This document shows, piece after piece, positions 24,958 to 32,430 of a stretch of 64,000 bases of DNA. Source of the stretch: a virus; IMG/VR virus record IMGVR_UViG_3300042923_000319, positions 1 to 64,000 of that record. One strand, 5' to 3'. Position 1 is the first letter of the stretch. The number at the start of each line of letters is the position of its first letter. Under the pieces are notes generated by a model. The model saw only the letters and a program-made list of their open reading frames with translations, was not told where the DNA came from and did no database searches. The translations under genes were made by a program, and so were the position numbers.

Positions 24958-26131
24958 AGACCTCAACGATTTGCTCGTAGCAGGGCTAGAAATATCCTCG
25001 CTACCCTTAGTCCCCATCGACATCTATGTGGCACAACAGTTACTAAAGCAGTACCCAGAGGACACACAGGCTCAACAGAAGGCAATTGAGAAATTCTCGA
25101 AGACAATCCGCAATCCACTTGTGAAGAGTGATTTGGCTAATCTATTGGTGAAAACATGGGGTAAAGAATTAGGAGATATCAAAGAGTTTCTGTCAATGGC
25201 TAATGTCGAAACATCAGACGAAATACTTGATGAATTCAAAGATCCCCTCACGTGCATCAGAGAGATGGAAGAAAGTATATTGAACTTCGAAGGATTAACC
25301 ATCGGATATCCATCGTTTGATAAGGCAACAAGAGGACTTAGTTTAAGCGATGTGTTCTTTATTGCTGCAAGACCAAGCGTTGGTAAAACATTTGTTGCAA
25401 TGGAAATAGCTCTTCATATGGCGATAAGGCTAAAGTTAAATATAGTGTTTTTCTCTTTAGAAATGTCTGCTGCTAAACTATATAAACGCCTCGTTGCTAA
25501 TGTTTATAAGATTACCGTTGAAGAATTAGAACAACAAGTAAAAGAAAAACGTATTGATTATCAAAAAATACTTTCGCAAATCCAAGAATTTATATATGTG
25601 AACGATAATCCATCATTAACAATCGACGATATGGAAAAAAGAATAGTCGCTTTAAATTCTAAAGGTAAATTCAAGCATAACAATGGTAAAGCACAGGTTA
25701 TTTTAATAGATTATGTACAAATGATGCCAAAGATGAGTGACTTTAATTACTTTGAAGAGAAAGTTATGTCATTCAAGCCAGTGGCAAGACGTTTAAATAT
25801 TATATTAATTGCATTGTCTCAATTAACAAGAACAGTTAAATCGTGGGAGGAACCAGATATTTCTAACATGAAGGGAGGAGGAGCTATAGAAGCTGTTGGT
25901 GATCTTGCATGGCTTCTATGGAAAGAATCAGAAGACCCCAAGATATCACAAATAGACCGCGAAGCAATGGAAAAATCTGGTGAGGATAACATTATAAAAT
26001 CAAAGATAGGCAAAGCTAGAAATGGGATTGAGAGTGGTTGTTCAAAGTATTGTAAATTGATATCCAACAAGAAAACCACGAGTGTTCGAGAGTATACTCT
26101 AGAAAAACCAAAGGAAGATGTAGATAAGTAA
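24947..26131 (+). CDS. replicative DNA helicase, DnaB type
   Basis: 394 aa; ATG 24947 chosen, GTGs at 24941 and 24944 possible. RecA-like core with Walker A ARPSVGKTF (residue ~140), Walker B VILIDYVQMM, LSQLTR sensor region and GGGAIEAVGDLAWLL with the arginine-finger area near KIGKARNG. The N-terminal domain (about 110 residues) is reduced. Unwinds the fork for the phage DnaE. Gene order primase-helicase is standard. Confidence 0.85.
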   Translation: MNIKDLNDLLVAGLEISSLPLVPIDIYVAQQLLKQYPEDTQAQQKAIEKFSKTIRNPLVKSDLANLLVKTWGKELGDIKEFLSMANVETSDEILDEFKDPLTCIREMEESILNFEGLTIGYPSFDKATRGLSLSDVFFIAARPSVGKTFVAMEIALHMAIRLKLNIVFFSLEMSAAKLYKRLVANVYKITVEELEQQVKEKRIDYQKILSQIQEFIYVNDNPSLTIDDMEKRIVALNSKGKFKHNNGKAQVILIDYVQMMPKMSDFNYFEEKVMSFKPVARRLNIILIALSQLTRTVKSWEEPDISNMKGGGAIEAVGDLAWLLWKESEDPKISQIDREAMEKSGEDNIIKSKIGKARNGIESGCSKYCKLISNKKTTSVREYTLEKPKEDVDK

Positions 26132-26158
26132 CATCTCGGTTATCTGAGAAATAAAACG

Positions 26159-26188
26159 TTGACAAGCGTATACGCATCGGTATACAAT
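26159..26188 (+). promoter_or_regulatory. rightward promoter of the nucleotide-metabolism operon
   Basis: TTGACA at 26159, 18-bp spacer, TACAAT at 26183. Same architecture as at 6854 and 15516. Drives the long gene run to the terminator at 40762. Confidence 0.8.
26168..26185 (+). promoter_or_regulatory. operator-like site 7 (GTATAC GCATCG GTATAC)
   Basis: Lies over the spacer and -10 of the 26159 promoter. Confidence 0.65.
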
Positions 26189-26209
26189 AAGAACACAGGA
26201 GGAGATACA

Positions 26210-26836
26210 ATGAATAATTTAGAGAGATTCCGTAGAGGAGAAATAGTATTACACACGCCAACACAAGAGTTGTACGATAGGTTGATGCAGTGGTGTGATG
26301 AGGAAGGATTACGGTGGGGTTATAGTAATAACCAAGCAACACATGGTAGTTATTATAGTACATTTAATGAATCAACCTATGTTACTCTTAAATACCAAGG
26401 ATTAATGTATAGTTCGATACTATATAACGGCACTGACACCATCGTCACCCTAACAAACAAAGATTTCGAGGAGGAACATCAAATGACCAAAGAAGATTTA
26501 AAGGTAGGACAAGTGGTAGAAACCAAAGATAACGCTAAACATGTCTTAGTTAAAAACAATGATATCGAAGTTTTATATCAGCTAAACAATGATGATTTTA
26601 TGCAACTTGATGATTTTAGTGATGATTTAACCAATGATTACGACGATGATTTTAACATCACCAAAGTATACACCACGTCCGACCTAGTGTCAGTCCTAAG
26701 TGGTAACTATGATTCCCTAGAACTCATCTGGACACGTGAGAATCCCGAAGTTACAGCAATGAAAGCCAATGTTGCGAAGATGGAAGCTGAACTAGAGAAT
26801 ATGAAGGAAAACCTTAGAAAAATGGAGGAGGTGTGA
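26210..26836 (+). CDS. two-part hypothetical protein with internal start
   Basis: 208 aa from the ATG after GGAGGAG. The first ~90 residues form one unit (FRRGEIVLHTPTQELYDRLM); the second begins MTKEDLKVGQVVETKDNA and ends in a coiled coil. An in-frame ATG at 26483 has GAGGAGG 8 nt upstream, so a 117-aa C-terminal product is likely too. The second unit is related to the C-terminal unit of the protein at 30696 (DLKxG, then IWxRE and a terminal coiled coil). Function unknown. Confidence 0.6.
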   Translation: MNNLERFRRGEIVLHTPTQELYDRLMQWCDEEGLRWGYSNNQATHGSYYSTFNESTYVTLKYQGLMYSSILYNGTDTIVTLTNKDFEEEHQMTKEDLKVGQVVETKDNAKHVLVKNNDIEVLYQLNNDDFMQLDDFSDDLTNDYDDDFNITKVYTTSDLVSVLSGNYDSLELIWTRENPEVTAMKANVAKMEAELENMKENLRKMEEV

Positions 26837-27084
26837 TGAACAACACAACTGAATCTTATATAATCCTTAAGCCTATCTCTGAAAGATTCAATAGAATAGC
26901 CAAGGAAATTACTGATGATGAAATTAAGTATTTAATCAAAGATACTATCAAAGAACAGCTTATAAAAACAGTGAGTCTATGGAAAGCACAAGATGTAATT
27001 GATGAATTTATTTATGACCATGAGGATGAAATCAAAGAATTAACAATGGCATCGATCAAAGATAAGCTGAAAGGAGTTCGTTAA
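26836..27084 (+). CDS. 82-aa helical hypothetical protein
   Basis: ATG on the last base of the preceding stop, with SD GGAGG. Charged and helical throughout. No family recognised. Confidence 0.45.
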   Translation: MNNTTESYIILKPISERFNRIAKEITDDEIKYLIKDTIKEQLIKTVSLWKAQDVIDEFIYDHEDEIKELTMASIKDKLKGVR

Positions 27085-27323
27085 TGACTAAACAAAAGAA
27101 ACAACCCAAAGCACAAAAACCCACCAACCCCATCGTATCAACCTTAGAAGCCATCGTATCCAATAGGCAAGTCACAACTCCCGAAGGTAAGTTCATAATT
27201 GATCGGTTGTATCGCAGAGGATATATCATGAAAGACGTTGTGAGCTGTGAGTATTCATTGAATGACCATGGAGAATCATTGTTGAGACAGATGACGAAGG
27301 AGGAAACAAATGAGCTTTTATAA
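27084..27323 (+). CDS. 79-aa hypothetical protein, possible winged helix
   Basis: Basic N-terminal tail (KQKKQPKAQKP), then a pattern like a small winged helix (FIIDRLYRRGYIMKDVVSC). Overlaps the next gene by 14 nt. Tentative. Confidence 0.4.
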   Translation: MTKQKKQPKAQKPTNPIVSTLEAIVSNRQVTTPEGKFIIDRLYRRGYIMKDVVSCEYSLNDHGESLLRQMTKEETNELL

Positions 27324-27600
27324 CATGTTTTTCGGAATGAACCAAAATACAGAATTGATATTAGCACTGATTAAACTAAAAAAATGTGATATCGAACGTT
27401 TTAGAGATTGTGATATTGATTACAGCAGTAGAGAAATTAGTATATACACACGTACTGGCGGAGGAAATCGAGAAGATTATCCTAATGAATTACTCCTAGA
27501 TAATTCATATTACAAATACGACGAAGATGATGAATATGACTCGACATATGCTACATTTTATTTTGAATTTCCTAAAGAAATAGCGGGTGATATCTTGTAG
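27310..27600 (+). CDS. conserved phage protein; ends at a UAG in a hairpin loop
   Basis: 96 aa. FGMNQNTELILALIKL, IYTRTGGGNREDYP and YATFYFEFPKEI are the signature of a widespread Bacillota phage family of unknown role. Its UAG lies in the 6-nt loop of an ATATCTTG/CAAGATAT stem and the same frame stays open for another 151 codons, into the next gene. Either a normal end or a readthrough point. Confidence 0.6.
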   Translation: MSFYNMFFGMNQNTELILALIKLKKCDIERFRDCDIDYSSREISIYTRTGGGNREDYPNELLLDNSYYKYDEDDEYDSTYATFYFEFPKEIAGDIL

Positions 27601-27693
27601 TTTCAAGATATTAAAACTAATGGTATTCCAGCAAGTATTATTCAATGGGTAATAGAGGTATCCAATAGACCAAAGACTGATAATGAAAAATAT

Positions 27694-28053
27694 ATGGAAC
27701 ATTATGACAAACAAAAGAAAACTATAGAAAATCTTCAGAGAAGTTTTATGCTATCAGAAGCGTTTAACGGACATACAATAGTCCCTCTTTGTGATAATGG
27801 AATGGAAGCAATGTTAAAAGTCGTTGAAGAGAATAATGGAGAATCAATTGTTTATTGGTTAACCCCATATAAGCTTAAAGTAATCCAAAATGCTCCAAAG
27901 TATTCATTCGACAAAGATTCCATCACTAGGATTGGTATTGATATTGAATGGAAAGTTGATATAGAAACATGGGAAAGATACAAGAAAAAATTCAGTAAAA
28001 AATATCCAAAATCAATTGCTAAACTAAAAGAAAAATTAGAGGAGTGTGAGTAA
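27694..28053 (+). CDS. 119-aa hypothetical protein, start uncertain
   Basis: No SD before the ATG at 27694. The frame is open back to the UAG at 27598-27600, so it may be reached by readthrough from the preceding gene or from a start codon not recognised here. Lys/Glu-rich C-terminal helix. No family recognised. Confidence 0.4.
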   Translation: MEHYDKQKKTIENLQRSFMLSEAFNGHTIVPLCDNGMEAMLKVVEENNGESIVYWLTPYKLKVIQNAPKYSFDKDSITRIGIDIEWKVDIETWERYKKKFSKKYPKSIAKLKEKLEECE

Positions 28054-28935
28054 TTGCCAGCAAAATACTTCCTATGTTCCGATGGTCAAACCTGTGAAAT
28101 AGAACAATGTAAAAAACAATGTAGGCTCAATGAGCGTTGTATGGCTCTCCCTGCGATACTTGCTGTGGGAAGGCAAAGGGGATGGAAAGGTAAACCATCG
28201 GTTACACAGCTAATCAAACCAACACGACCAGCGTATCTTGAGATCGTCAATGATTTTACCATTGATCCACTCAAACAAATCGCTAGTATGATTGGGACAA
28301 ACAGCCACAGTCTGATGGAAGGCAATGTTCCTAACGGTTGGTTATCAGAGGTAAGACTAGAGGATGACATCACGAGTGGCGCATTTGATGCCTATGATTG
28401 CGCAACACAAACATTGTGGGATTATAAATTCTTCGGATCTTTCCGTGTAGCTAAGGCTCTAGGTCATCGCTCACGTTGGGTTAACAAAGGTGTATATGCC
28501 AGAGGCTCCAAGAAAGGTGAACAAAAGTGGGAGCAAGTGTTCGAACCTGGTGGAGTCAGAGATATTATGGAAATCGCAATACAGCTATCGTATTACAAGA
28601 TTTTACTTGAGAAACACAATATGAAAGTCAAAGATATTAACGTGCAGATGTTCCTCAGAGGTGGCTTAGATAAGGTAGCGAAATCCTATGGATTAACTAA
28701 GCAAGCCTATATTGTACCGATACATCCGTTGAGTGAACATTGGGTCAACCTGTTTATGAGAGCAAAGCACAAAGCATTGATGACAGCATTAGAAACCAAT
28801 ACACTACCAAAGGTTTGCTCAAAGAAAGAGCGGTGGGACAGCTCAAAAAGTTACCCAGATCGCAAATGTAGAGACTGGTGCTCGGTCAATATATTCTGCC
28901 CATATTGGCAAGAGCATTACGGAGGTAAACAATGA
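28054..28935 (+). CDS. RecB/Cas4-like PD-(D/E)XK nuclease with Cys cluster
   Basis: 293 aa, TTG start after GAGGAG. Core motif GAFDAYDCATQTLWDYKF (Asp...Asp-x-Lys) near residues 107-125 is the nuclease site. CKKQCRLNERC at the N-terminus and CRDWCSVNIFCPYW at the C-terminus provide Cys ligands as in the 4Fe-4S clamp of Cas4/AddB-type exonucleases. Probably a recombination or DNA-processing exonuclease working with the SSB. No adjacent annealing protein identified. Confidence 0.75.
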   Translation: MPAKYFLCSDGQTCEIEQCKKQCRLNERCMALPAILAVGRQRGWKGKPSVTQLIKPTRPAYLEIVNDFTIDPLKQIASMIGTNSHSLMEGNVPNGWLSEVRLEDDITSGAFDAYDCATQTLWDYKFFGSFRVAKALGHRSRWVNKGVYARGSKKGEQKWEQVFEPGGVRDIMEIAIQLSYYKILLEKHNMKVKDINVQMFLRGGLDKVAKSYGLTKQAYIVPIHPLSEHWVNLFMRAKHKALMTALETNTLPKVCSKKERWDSSKSYPDRKCRDWCSVNIFCPYWQEHYGGKQ

Positions 28936-29105
28936 AAGAACTACTAAAAACAATAGTGTTCACAATGTTAGGATCAATAGTTATAGCTGCATATATTTAT
29001 TTGTTTATCATTAGTTTTAGCCTTGGATATATAGTATCAGTATTGCTTGTACTTGGATATCTGTTTCAGTTAGCCGTAAGAGCGTATATTGACTATAAAA
29101 GTTAA
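28932..29105 (+). CDS. 57-aa two-helix membrane protein
   Basis: ATGA overlap after the nuclease. Hydrophobic helices around VFTMLGSIVIAAYIYLFI and VSVLLVLGYLFQLAV. Function unknown. Confidence 0.45.
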   Translation: MKELLKTIVFTMLGSIVIAAYIYLFIISFSLGYIVSVLLVLGYLFQLAVRAYIDYKS

Positions 29106-29110
29106 CCACC

Positions 29111-29128
29111 GTCCACACATCGGTATAC
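29111..29128 (+). promoter_or_regulatory. operator-like site 8 (GTCCAC ACATCG GTATAC)
   Basis: Followed after 5 nt by another GTATAC (29134-29139), giving three half-sites in a row just before AGAAAGGAG. No promoter visible. Confidence 0.6.
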
Positions 29129-29161
29129 ACCAAGTATACCATAGAAAGGAGCAATCAATAC

Positions 29162-29281
29162 ATGAAACTTTACAAAAACGTGAAGATTTCCATAGATTCT
29201 AAAAGAAAATCCAATGATACCACAAAGAAATTAATCATGGAATTTGTGAGAAGATATCGGATTGACGAGGTGAGAGCGTGA
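29162..29281 (+). CDS. 39-aa basic peptide
   Basis: SD GAAAGGAG before ATG, directly behind operator-like site 8. Lys/Arg-rich. Overlaps the next GTG (GTGA). Confidence 0.4.
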   Translation: MKLYKNVKISIDSKRKSNDTTKKLIMEFVRRYRIDEVRA

Positions 29282-29442
29282 GTATTTTAGCCCCAAACCT
29301 TGCGTTCATCGTTGTGGACAGGCAAGGTAAGTACATTAAATCCTATGACAAACTACGGTACGCCAAGAGTTTCCGCACGAGAAACGGTGGACTCTATGAT
29401 ATTTACCGCACAGTAACTGTGGAGAAAGTTGAGGTGGAGTAA
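29278..29442 (+). CDS. 54-aa basic hypothetical protein
   Basis: GTG start overlapping the preceding TGA; last base shared with the dNMP kinase ATG. Beta-rich with aromatic residues. No family recognised. Confidence 0.4.
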   Translation: MSILAPNLAFIVVDRQGKYIKSYDKLRYAKSFRTRNGGLYDIYRTVTVEKVEVE

Positions 29443-29957
29443 TGAAAGTCATTGCACTCGCAGGAAAAATGAGGTCAGGCAAAGATACCACAGCAGACAT
29501 CATCGCTTCCTCTCCAGATTTTGCCTATCGTACAGCCTTTGCAGACCATCTAAAAAACATCGCATTAATCCTTGGTTGGAACGGTGTTAAAGACAAAAGA
29601 GGTCGTAAGTTTCTTCAGCAATTAGGCGATGTAATCCGAGCGTACAACCCAGACTATTTCATTAATAAAACCATTATAGATATCAAAAGTAGAGCACCAT
29701 ATTTACCCAATGAACTGGTTTGCATAACCGATGTACGCTACCAGAATGAGCTACAGGCGATCATTGATTCATTTCCTAATGTAACTACGATACGCATTGA
29801 ACGCAACGCCACCAGCGACCTCACAGACGCTCAGAGAGCACACCAAAGTGAAACCGAGTTAGACTCATATCTCAACTTTGATTACATCGTACACAACAAC
29901 GGTACGCTCGATGATCTCGAAAGAGAAATAAAGTTCATACTGGAGGAGATAAACTAA
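29442..29957 (+). CDS. deoxynucleoside monophosphate kinase
   Basis: 171 aa. P-loop GKMRSGKDTTAD at residues 7-18; the later ITDVRYQNELQAI and RIERN segments match phage dNMP kinases (T4 gp1-like family). Phosphorylates dNMPs to dNDPs, feeding the dNTP pool together with NrdJ, ThyX and dUTPase downstream. Confidence 0.8.
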   Translation: MKVIALAGKMRSGKDTTADIIASSPDFAYRTAFADHLKNIALILGWNGVKDKRGRKFLQQLGDVIRAYNPDYFINKTIIDIKSRAPYLPNELVCITDVRYQNELQAIIDSFPNVTTIRIERNATSDLTDAQRAHQSETELDSYLNFDYIVHNNGTLDDLEREIKFILEEIN

Positions 29958-30187
29958 TGATATCAGTAGCCATAGAAAATGAAGAAGTAAACATTAAAAT
30001 GTCCATTAATGAAGCAAAGAAAACCGCAGCCCTTATCGGTGCAACAACACTCGAAGATGTTGAAAGATTAATTGCGGAAGACCCCGAAAATTTATATGCA
30101 AATCAATATTCACTAGAAGATATTGATAGTACAGCTTACGACTTATTTGAAGCATTAGCTAATGAATTAGGAGCTGGGCAACAATAG
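29957..30187 (+). CDS. 76-aa acidic hypothetical protein
   Basis: ATG shares a base with the kinase stop. Acidic, helical. Its TAG overlaps an ATA that likely starts the next gene. No motif recognised. Confidence 0.45.
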   Translation: MISVAIENEEVNIKMSINEAKKTAALIGATTLEDVERLIAEDPENLYANQYSLEDIDSTAYDLFEALANELGAGQQ

Positions 30188-30696
30188 CCTCCAAGCGTAG
30201 AAGTCTCAAAACACTCTACAATGGTATCCTATATGACTCCAGAATGGAAGCACAGTACGCGGAGCATCTAGACAAGCTCATGAAAGCTGGAGAAATACTA
30301 GAGATTAAACGTCAGATACATTGTCAGATCATCCCTAAGTTCGAGAAGTACGGCAAGAAATTCCGTGGCTCCCAATATACTCCAGATTTCTGGGTGAGGT
30401 ACAAAGATGGCTCGACCGCGTACATCGAAGTCAAAGGTATGTCTGATACAGCAGCAGATTTGAGAAGAAAAGCCTTTGACTCACAGTATCCCGATACACT
30501 ACTTTGGGTTACTGGTGTTGACTCAGTGAATAAACGATGGACACGGTGGCTTCCCTATGATGATGTAGTGAAGATGCGTAAGGCGAAACGGAAAGAAAAG
30601 GCATCTAATAGTGCCAAAGTTGAGACGTCGGATACCTTTGTTTACCATGTAGACCCTAAGATAAGCAAAAGAAAAAAGAATGTGAGGAAAAGCTAA
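30184..30696 (+). CDS. DUF1064-type PD-(D/E)XK nuclease, probable AUA start
   Basis: Family homology begins before the first ATG: LYNGILYDSRMEAQYAEHL corresponds to the usual family start YDGxxFDSxxEAxxYxxL, so the ATG at 30244 is internal. The frame is closed by TGA at 30163, leaving only ATT (30166) or ATA (30184, overlapping the upstream TAG, 10 nt after AGGAG). The active site is near TPDFWVRYKDGSTAYIEVKG (Asp...Glu-x-Lys). Basic tail. Probably cuts branched DNA. Confidence 0.7.
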   Translation: MASKRRSLKTLYNGILYDSRMEAQYAEHLDKLMKAGEILEIKRQIHCQIIPKFEKYGKKFRGSQYTPDFWVRYKDGSTAYIEVKGMSDTAADLRRKAFDSQYPDTLLWVTGVDSVNKRWTRWLPYDDVVKMRKAKRKEKASNSAKVETSDTFVYHVDPKISKRKKNVRKS

Positions 30697-31271
30697 TGAA
30701 AATTAAAGCTAAACTTAAAGACAATTCAAATAAGTATTTCTCCGATGTATTAAGTTATAAATTCTTAAATTGCGACGATGGTGTTTTAGAAATCCATATG
30801 AATAATCCACTTAATAATTGTTATGTTGTTAATGTTAAATCAGTAGAACAGATCAAGGAGGAAACAATGAATACATTTAAGAAATCCGATCTAAAAACTG
30901 GGATGATGGTGCAGATGAGTAATGGACAATGGTCTCTTGTGTTGACTAGTAATGAACCATACGAAAGTGAAGATTTAATATTAGTACAATTTGGTGGAGA
31001 TGAGTTCATGACTGGTCGATATTATGATGATAATTTAGATTATACTGGATCTTACCCAGGAATTTTTATGATTACTAAAATTGCCTCTTGTAGTGGATTC
31101 CAAATAGGTACTATGAAATCATTCGTCAACCACAGCGACCCCACAGCTATCCCAGAATTCCACATCATCTGGTCGCGGGAATCCGATGAGAAAGCCAAGG
31201 TTATCAGTGTTATCGAAGGATTACAAAAGGAACTCAATGATGCCAAAAGAAAACTGGAGGAATTGGGATGA
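30696..31271 (+). CDS. two-part hypothetical protein with internal start (paralogue of 26210)
   Basis: 191 aa. The first ~57 residues (SYKFLNCDDGVLEIHM) form a separate unit. The second starts MNTFKKSDLKTGMMV at an in-frame ATG (30867) with AAGGAGG just upstream, and ends FHIIWSRESDEKAK plus a coiled coil, matching the second unit of the 26210 protein. A 134-aa internal product is likely. Function unknown. Confidence 0.6.
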   Translation: MKIKAKLKDNSNKYFSDVLSYKFLNCDDGVLEIHMNNPLNNCYVVNVKSVEQIKEETMNTFKKSDLKTGMMVQMSNGQWSLVLTSNEPYESEDLILVQFGGDEFMTGRYYDDNLDYTGSYPGIFMITKIASCSGFQIGTMKSFVNHSDPTAIPEFHIIWSRESDEKAKVISVIEGLQKELNDAKRKLEELG

Positions 31272-31612
31272 GTAAGAATTGTGGCACTTGTTTATACCAA
31301 GGAACACCAACTTATAAGCACCCATGCGACACATGTTGGCTACAGAAAAACTGGGAACCACAGGAAGAAGAACCAGTAAAACTAGCAGTGGATTACTATT
31401 GTTTCCCATCACCTCCTTGTGCTCCCACCACCTCTAAAGAAATCCACGATCAACTCCATGTACTCTACAGTCAATACAATGATCTCGGTGAGGCACTATC
31501 ACGAATAGACGATGTGGACAACTCATACACCTATGAGTTAATCCAAGCGAGATACAATGCACTGGCACAGGAAATTGAAAGTATATCTAAGAAGGAGTGG
31601 AGAGAAGCGTGA
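31268..31612 (+). CDS. 114-aa Cys-rich hypothetical protein
   Basis: ATGA start. N-terminal CGTCLYQGTPTYKHPCDTCW is a zinc- or Fe-S-type cluster seen in small phage proteins; the second half is helical. TGA overlaps the following GTG. Confidence 0.5.
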   Translation: MSKNCGTCLYQGTPTYKHPCDTCWLQKNWEPQEEEPVKLAVDYYCFPSPPCAPTTSKEIHDQLHVLYSQYNDLGEALSRIDDVDNSYTYELIQARYNALAQEIESISKKEWREA

Positions 31613-31947
31613 AAGATATCATTAAAGCATTTTTAGGATTTCTAATGTTTATTATAGTATTCCTTGGTGTCGCATGGTTTATCCAAGGTAGTAACTTCTT
31701 TATGTACAAAGTATTTGCACCGCAATACGAGCAAGTTCGTAGAGAAACCTTTGAAGAATCCAAAGCTTATAACCAAGGTGTAGCACAGGATATATCAAAC
31801 TTTGAACAACAGTATGCACAGGCAAGCGATAGTCAAAAGGACGCATTGGCTTCTGTAATTATCCATCGATATGCTGATTATGATTTAGGTAAATTACAAC
31901 CAAGCCAAAGACAATTCATTGAAAAATTAAGAAGAGGTGATAGATAA
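31609..31947 (+). CDS. single-pass membrane protein with extracytoplasmic coiled coil
   Basis: 112 aa from GTG 31609 (GTGA overlap, AAGGAG upstream). One membrane helix (FLGFLMFIIVFLGVAWFI) then a long charged helix region. Forms a pair with the lipoprotein gene downstream; both point to the cell envelope. Confidence 0.5.
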   Translation: MKDIIKAFLGFLMFIIVFLGVAWFIQGSNFFMYKVFAPQYEQVRRETFEESKAYNQGVAQDISNFEQQYAQASDSQKDALASVIIHRYADYDLGKLQPSQRQFIEKLRRGDR

Positions 31948-31948
31948 C

Positions 31949-32416
31949 ATGAAGAAAATTATTGGAGCATGTTTGATTGGAGTTATGGCGTTGTCATTGG
32001 TTGGATGTTCAAAATCTAGTGGAATGAAGGAATATCAATCGCAAGAAAAACTTCAACAAGAATCCATTGCTCAAGCAGGGTTGCCAGCAATACAGCAATT
32101 TAGAGAGAAGAAATTACTCAAAGATATCTATGAACTCCGTGACCAAGATGGTTTAGTGACCTACACGTATATCGTAGCAGAAAACACTGGTAAACTTGTG
32201 TTGCTCGGTGAATCTATCGGCTATGGCATTCCAGCAGCTACACAATATAACAACCCAATGAAATCATCAGGTGTACCACAAGCTGAACCTAATGGATTAT
32301 ATTCACCGCAATCAGCAGAAGGTACATGGGTAATGCTTAAAGACCCTAATGGTAAAACAGTGAAACCAGTGTATGTCGAAGCTAGAGTCATTGTAAGTCC
32401 ATATAAATTACAGTAA
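31949..32416 (+). CDS. phage-encoded lipoprotein
   Basis: 155 aa. Signal peptide MKKIIGACLIGVMALSLVGC with lipobox LVGC, so Cys20 would be lipidated. The mature part is a compact beta-rich domain (LVTYTYIVAENTGKLVLLG) with no recognised family. Phage lipoproteins expressed from lysogeny or early regions often block superinfection; that is a possible role here. Confidence 0.7.
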   Translation: MKKIIGACLIGVMALSLVGCSKSSGMKEYQSQEKLQQESIAQAGLPAIQQFREKKLLKDIYELRDQDGLVTYTYIVAENTGKLVLLGESIGYGIPAATQYNNPMKSSGVPQAEPNGLYSPQSAEGTWVMLKDPNGKTVKPVYVEARVIVSPYKLQ

Positions 32417-32430
32417 TAAGGAGGAATCAT

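Noticed and set aside
26159-26209. TTG at 26159 as start of the 26210 gene
   Set aside because: These bases are the -35 element and operator of a promoter; an ATG with GGAGGAG follows at 26210.
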